A stretch of DNA of 64,000 bases, from contig NW_006768783.1 in the NCBI RefSeq assembly GCF_000204055.1, positions 1,077,266 to 1,141,265 of the forward strand. Direction: 5' to 3'. The DNA is from Melampsora larici-populina 98AG31 (lineage: Eukaryota > Basidiomycota > Pucciniomycetes > Pucciniales > Melampsoraceae). The notes under the pieces are model-generated. The model searched no databases. It was not told where the DNA came from and was given only the letters and a program-made list of their open reading frames with translations. The translations under genes were made by a program, and so were the position numbers. The first letter of the stretch is position 1, and each line of letters begins with the position of its first letter. Positions 59,157 to 64,000 of this stretch are shown piece by piece.

Positions 59157-60054
59157 GCATCGGGCACACTGTTGAGGCTGTTAGGTAAGCTGCTTAAGGG
59201 TACCTAAGTGGGCCTAGGGTTGGAGGGGGGGTTGGAATAGCGCAATCCTAATTCAAATAAGGTTGTAAAAAACATTCCATATTGGCAATGCCCAATTGTA
59301 TCTGATCAATTAACCACTCATGCGAAAATCTTGTTTGGTACTTTCTTCAATGGTTTCAGCCCCTGCGGCCATGGCCGCGCGAATTTCTTTGACAGAGGGT
59401 AAATGAAAGGTATTGGTTACTTTGAGCTCATCAAAGTAGTTTTGCCTGTCAAAGGTTTGTCTATCATACTTGTATACCAAGTTATAAAACCTAAACAATT
59501 GTCACAAAGTCCTGTTTCAGCTTGACTGTGGAAGATGGGTGTTTCTTATTGAATGACTTACGCCGAAGTATACTTCACACCTTCCCAACAAAGGTCAGCC
59601 AATTGGCAATCTATGCAAGCCCAAATGGAACTAGACCCTTTGCCAACCCGCATGAAGCGAGCCGCTTCTCTGCGCTGAAATTCCAGTTTTTTTAACAGTC
59701 CATGAGTGGTTATTAAACATTCAGGCCCAGTGAAAATGGTTTCCTTACAAGATATGCAATCCTAGCATGTGTGGTTATGTCGATAGCATTCCACAAAGAG
59801 TCAGTGTCAGGATGTTTCCACAAAGATTCAGTGTCAGGATGTTTCCCCACAGTTTTACATTGGGTGGCAACCTGTTGTAATACCTCATATCACTCGCTAT
59901 TACATAAGTCTACTATCTTACTTATCACACCCTAGACTTAAGATTTAATTCCCTATGTCTCTCTTTCCTTGACACTTTCCCATTCTGACTCCTTAAGGAT
60001 CTTTGACTGATCTCTTGTCATCGTCTCTTTGGAGTCAGTTCGTAAAGCAAATTT
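59157..60054. other. Repeat-derived stretch
   Basis: A short minus-strand frame (59498-59310, DELKVTNTFHLPSVKEIRAA) is protein-like but unassigned. CCACTCATG (about 59313) and CATGAGTGG (about 59702) are small inverted motifs. Confidence 0.3.
59791..59844. repeat. Tandem duplication, 2 x 27 bp
   Basis: CCACAAAGAGTCAGTGTCAG (59791) recurs at 59818 with one mismatch; both units continue GATGTTT. Confidence 0.8.
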
Positions 60055-60588
60055 GTGTACTTTGGTTCTAGAAACCATTTCCACCACTTTTGTGGTGTTG
60101 AGTCCCAATGTGCCCTTTCCTTCATTTTGACCTTCAGTGAGGACATAAGAAGTCCTTACACTAAGGTACACTTTTGTTTTCCCAACAAGCCGCTAGTCCT
60201 TTTCACTACACTGGGTTTTATCCCCGCCAAGCCCAATAACTCATGGGATAAAGTTGAGTGCCCCAAGATGGCTCTTGCCAGGGTGATCGCCTTGGACTTT
60301 GGACACTTTTGCATGCAAATGGCTGATCATCCTGACATGGAAGACTTTTTGGCCTCACCTTGGCAACTCCCTGAGGTCCTGGCCCTTCAGATCAAAGCAC
60401 TTACACAGGGCAAGCACTGTAGCACCATGTTGATGATCATGCTTTTGTACTTGTGTAACCTTGATCTTGAGAACATCACATCCAAGCCCTCATTTCTGTT
60501 CACCGCCTCCCCCCAAAGTCTTGACCCTCAGGCAAGAACCATGACAATATTACTGTTGAGATTCATTCAACACAAACATACAAGTTGA
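60055..60588 (+). CDS. Hypothetical open frame, possibly transposon-derived
   Basis: 177 codons, non-ATG at the left; the first ATG in a protein-like part is 60267 (MALARVIALDFGHFCMQMAD ... LPEVLALQIKALTQGKHCST). No family recognised, no introns needed. Lies between repeats, so gene status is doubtful. Confidence 0.3.
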   Translation: MYFGSRNHFHHFCGVESQCALSFILTFSEDIRSPYTKVHFCFPNKPLVLFTTLGFIPAKPNNSWDKVECPKMALARVIALDFGHFCMQMADHPDMEDFLASPWQLPEVLALQIKALTQGKHCSTMLMIMLLYLCNLDLENITSKPSFLFTASPQSLDPQARTMTILLLRFIQHKHTS

Positions 60589-61217
60589 AGATCAATGCTT
60601 GTATCTAATTCCCAACCACATCCCATATATATATATTCGTACATCCTCATGCTGTCTTCTTTTCCTCATCTTTGAAAAGACAACTGTGAGTTGACTACTC
60701 CTTTGACTACATTCTATATCTTCACTAAAACACATATCAAACATTTTGTTCTTCGATTATAGTTTACTAGGAAATTAGCGGCAGAGCCGCCTTTCTATTT
60801 ATCATCCTCAACCTTGTAGTTAAGACAACCTCTCCTGACACTTTGCTGTTCTTCTAGGAAAATTTTATGTGGTAAAGCTATCTTCCCTGCTACTTTCAAT
60901 CCTGCCCTGATGCAGGTAATGAATTGCATACCTTTCTCATTATAAGTATCAATGATGTTCACTTAGAGCTAACTTAAATAGTGGTCTCACCAATCAACTA
61001 TGTTGCCAACTTCTTTGATTCATCTTTCAAGTCTCTTTTTTTGTTTTGCTGCAAGAACCCTATATGGATTGAGGATCATATTGTCTATAAATTTGGATAC
61101 CACCACCATCAATGATTGATAAGCTGTATCACAAGGATCACTTGATCATCAGTCTTAATGTCTAGATTGGGAACAATGAACTTAAGTCTTGCGTCAAGTA
61201 TTATTGCTGTATATCAT
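60589..61217. other. Anonymous stretch
   Basis: A (TA)n tract near 60626; nothing else recognised. Confidence 0.3.
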
Positions 61218-61220
61218 TAA

Positions 61221-61427
61221 CGGTACTCAAAGTTGTGTATACTTTGCCGTGCATAGTTTTTTTGTGTTTTTTCGCAACTATAAACAACTTGGAAAAAGTA
61301 TGTTTCTTGATTGAAGCTCAAAGATATGTACTTTTAAGCCAAAAACATAGTTTTCCCTGGTTGTGTGAAGTTGTGAAAAAAGAAAAGAAAACTATGCACA
61401 GCAAAGTATACACAACTTTGAGTACCG
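61221..61427. mobile_element. 207-bp Harbinger-type MITE (TAA duplication)
   Basis: Ends CGGTACTCAAAGTTGTGTAT and the exact reverse complement ATACACAACTTTGAGTACCG; similarity continues through the ACTTTGC and TGCATAGTTTT blocks. Flanked by TAA on both sides (61218-61220, 61428-61430), the PIF/Harbinger target triplet. Confidence 0.8.
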
Positions 61428-61430
61428 TAA

Positions 61431-62626
61431 TTGAACTCATCCTTTCTCAATTCCTTGACTTGATCCTGCATCCTCTTTCAACACAGCTGCATGTATTTGA
61501 ATGTGGCTCTTTTACCCAAAAAACAATTTATTTTACAATTTTAGATCTGCATAGAGTTCTTCTCCTTGATCAAAAGTTGATTTAAAGAGAAAAAACTTTG
61601 CACAACTCACTCATCATGACCATAATCTTGGTTTGATACACTGGCATTGAATTTGTAACTCAAATATGTCATCTGAGTCCTGCAGAGAGGATTATGTGTT
61701 GATTATGTTGAGTGAAATCGTCAAATGGGCAATATCAGAATGACATAATAAATGATTTCAAAGACTTGAGAAAATTATAAACATAATTCCCTGAGGGAAC
61801 AGATTTTGAGTTGCAAGAGAGTTTTTAGTTGAGGATCGGTTGTAGATCATAGCAACATGGAGATTATTTCTATATAGATCTGATTTACCCACAAATGGAA
61901 TTCAAGAGGATGAGTGCATTACACTTGGGGGCATGATGTTACAACTTTTAATCAATAACCTTGACCTCTTTGTGTATTCTTGAAAAGTTCTTTTTGTTTT
62001 CATGATGAATGATTTAAATCAGAAGACTGCTTCAATTGCTTTAAGTGAGGCTCTTTTGATGCAAAAGATGAAGTCAAATTGGAATAGCAGTAGCACAATT
62101 GTAATTGTTTAATTGTTTTGATATTGACTATGATGAAGCCAATCCTGATGACATCAGTTGACACAATTAGTGATTGTTGAGTGAGTATATTGATGTTGAA
62201 GGGAAAAATTTGTAATTGGAGTATTATGGTGAAGCAATTCTGAGTGAATGAATTGTGATAAGTATCAATCAATCCAGGGGGGTAATAAATACACGTTGAT
62301 GGACTTGATGTGAATGAAAGCTTTTGGACAAATCACAGTTCTACATTTGCATAATCAAAGGTTTTTTTGAATCTAACAATTGGTTTTGTTAGAAATCATG
62401 AGTTGTATCTGATGAAGTCAGTTTGAAATTGTCATCAATCATTAGGTTTGGATATACTATTGTTTCTGGATTCCCTATGATTCCAATTTAAAAAAAATAT
62501 CATTGGTATGCTGACTCTGAATGAACACGGTTTTGTAGATCTTTCATAGCTGCCACCGAGGTCCTGATTTGAATGAGTTACACTTAGTTTGATTGTACTT
62601 ATTAAAGAGGTAAGAACAATACATAC
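61431..62626. other. Anonymous AT-rich stretch
   Basis: No gene supported; may hold the lost 3' portion of the cytochrome b5-like fragment to the right. Confidence 0.3.
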
Positions 62627-62973
62627 TTTATCAGCATATTTGAGTAATAATTCATTTCCACCTGGATGATCTGGTGCAAATAGATAGCCTGTAGGGTTGT
62701 ATAATTTGATTGATGGATTGATAGTGAATTGGTAGTTGATTGATTGTTTATTGGTTCATTGGTCAAGTTGAGTTGATGAATAAGCGATGCCGAGTCAGTA
62801 AATGGGTTTCAAATCCATCAAGGTTTTTGAAAATGCAAACTCAACAATCGATTATAAACCTTTACATTGATTGAAACACAAAGATCTTCAAGACTATGAT
62901 GACGAGCGACATCTTCAAGTAAAGAGATTCGATTTCTTCCTAAATCTTGTGGTTCAGGTGTTAGTTGAAACAT
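62627..62973 (-). pseudogene. Cytochrome b5-like domain gene fragment
   Basis: Exon-like piece 62973 to about 62861 starts with ATG and reads QDLGRNRISLLEDVARHHSL then EDLCVSINVK, like the start of a cytochrome b5 domain (EVAKHN..DDLWV.I). Exon-like piece 62688-62627 reads YLFAPDHPGGNELLLKYADK and ends at a GTATGT donor; HPGG is the heme-binding signature. The two do not join in frame with the splice sites available, and no lipid-hydroxylase or desaturase part follows, so this looks like a broken or captured fragment, for example of a fatty-acid 2-hydroxylase-type gene. Confidence 0.55.
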
Positions 62974-64000
62974 ATGTAATTAATTGCGGTTGTTGAGGTG
63001 AGTTAGGTTGGATTGTAATGGAATAGATTTTTTGCTTGTTTTGAGCATTGATTAAATTGGGTTGTGATGATTAGTTCAAAGAGAGAGTAAATTGAGAATA
63101 ATTGACATAAACCAAGATGAAAATGAACATAAAAGACAATAATCGAGTCAGTAGCAAGGATTAGAGGAATGAGATTGTAGACAAAAAGCTTTGATGTCAA
63201 GCAATCAAAGGTGGTGGGACGTGTGTATCAGTTCGAGTGCGCTCGGAAGTTGAGCAAATTTCACATTCTGGTGGCAGAAGGCTGATCATTGATGATTGTA
63301 CCTGTAGTCAATTAAGAGATCTGTCAGACTAACAACCAAGTAGCCATGACTGTCACCACAAAAGCAGGAATCAGATGAACGGATTGATGATGATAAGGTG
63401 ATTTTTGTCATCAGTTTTAGAGTGGAAAGACAAATCTTCTGAAAGGGTGAAGGGAACGGGAGTGGATAGGAAATGTGGCAAGTATAAACTGTCACATTGG
63501 AGGGCAATATGGTGGCGAGTATAGTCTGTCAGTGGAGAGTTTGGAGTCAGTCATCAAGTGGCAATCGTAGTATAGAGTCTAGACCGCTATAGACCGCCAC
63601 TTGTTTGTTCGGAATGCAGGTAGAGTGCATGGTGTCAGCAAATATGGATATGGAGATTGACACTTTGGCAATCATAAGCGAGGAAGCTGGCCTTCCTTTA
63701 ACTTGAATGATCCCAAGTGTTCTTTCTTAGATCCAGATCAGACTCTGAACCCATTCGTACTTTCCCAACTTTAGACCGTGTTCCAAGACTTTCACAGGTC
63801 AATACTGTGTTCCTAGTGCAGATAACATCAAGATGGTTCCAGCGCAAATTGTTTAGGGAAAACCAACTGTTGAGGGGAATTCAAATTGCATTGAAGATTG
63901 ATCTTCCCAGACAAAGGTCCGTATACAATAGAAGTCGTTATGAGCGCAAAAATTTGATATTTTCAGTCGCGATGAAACTCAGACTTGGGAAGGTTCTTTT
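62974..64000. other. Right end of window, no gene recognised
   Basis: Short minus-strand open frames only. TCTAGACCGC/TATAGACCGC motifs repeat near 63578-63598. Confidence 0.3.

Overview
The window is nuclear DNA from a fungus. Genes carry many short introns (about 50-140 nt) with GT-AG ends, several with an ACTAAC-like branch point, and nine gene models could be spliced by eye. AT-rich intergenic DNA, cysteine-rich secreted proteins and a very dense, nested transposon load fit a basidiomycete, most probably a rust fungus (Pucciniales). That placement is inference from gene style; no marker gene here proves it.

Layout. 1-4500: a truncated OTU-like protein at the left edge, then repeats, including a 677-bp Mutator-like element with a 9-bp target duplication and a pair of inverted 40-bp tandem arrays. 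4515-29260: the gene-rich part, with a Rab escort protein, an FUT8-like glycosyltransferase, complex I subunit NDUFB8, RuvB-like 1, an NTF2-like protein, a Ser-rich protein, chorismate synthase, a partly resolved hypothetical gene and two secreted proteins. 29300-43300: a transposon graveyard with twin 93-bp hairpins, a 1.14-kb Mutator-like element, a TA-flanked MITE, foldback elements, a CACTA-ended palindrome and a 4.3-kb Mutator-like element carrying a nearly complete Tc1 element. 43701-48218: a divergent pair, PA2G4/EBP1-like and IMP dehydrogenase. 48220-64000: transposons again, with a Harbinger pseudogene split by a MITE and a 7.3-kb Ty3/gypsy chromodomain retrotransposon. That retrotransposon is itself split by a 1.27-kb inverted-repeat transposon holding exons of a captured O-methyltransferase gene. 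Further right are a Harbinger-type MITE and a cytochrome b5-like gene fragment.

The host genes are housekeeping functions: vesicle traffic (REP), chromatin and snoRNP assembly (RVB1), respiration (NDUFB8), the shikimate pathway (chorismate synthase), guanine nucleotide synthesis (IMPDH) and ribosome biogenesis or growth control (EBP1-like). The secreted proteins are surface or secretome candidates. No tRNA, rRNA or CRISPR array was recognised. The most novel object is the gene-capturing transposon at 57052-58318. Coordinates of spliced genes come from manual reading of splice sites and phases.
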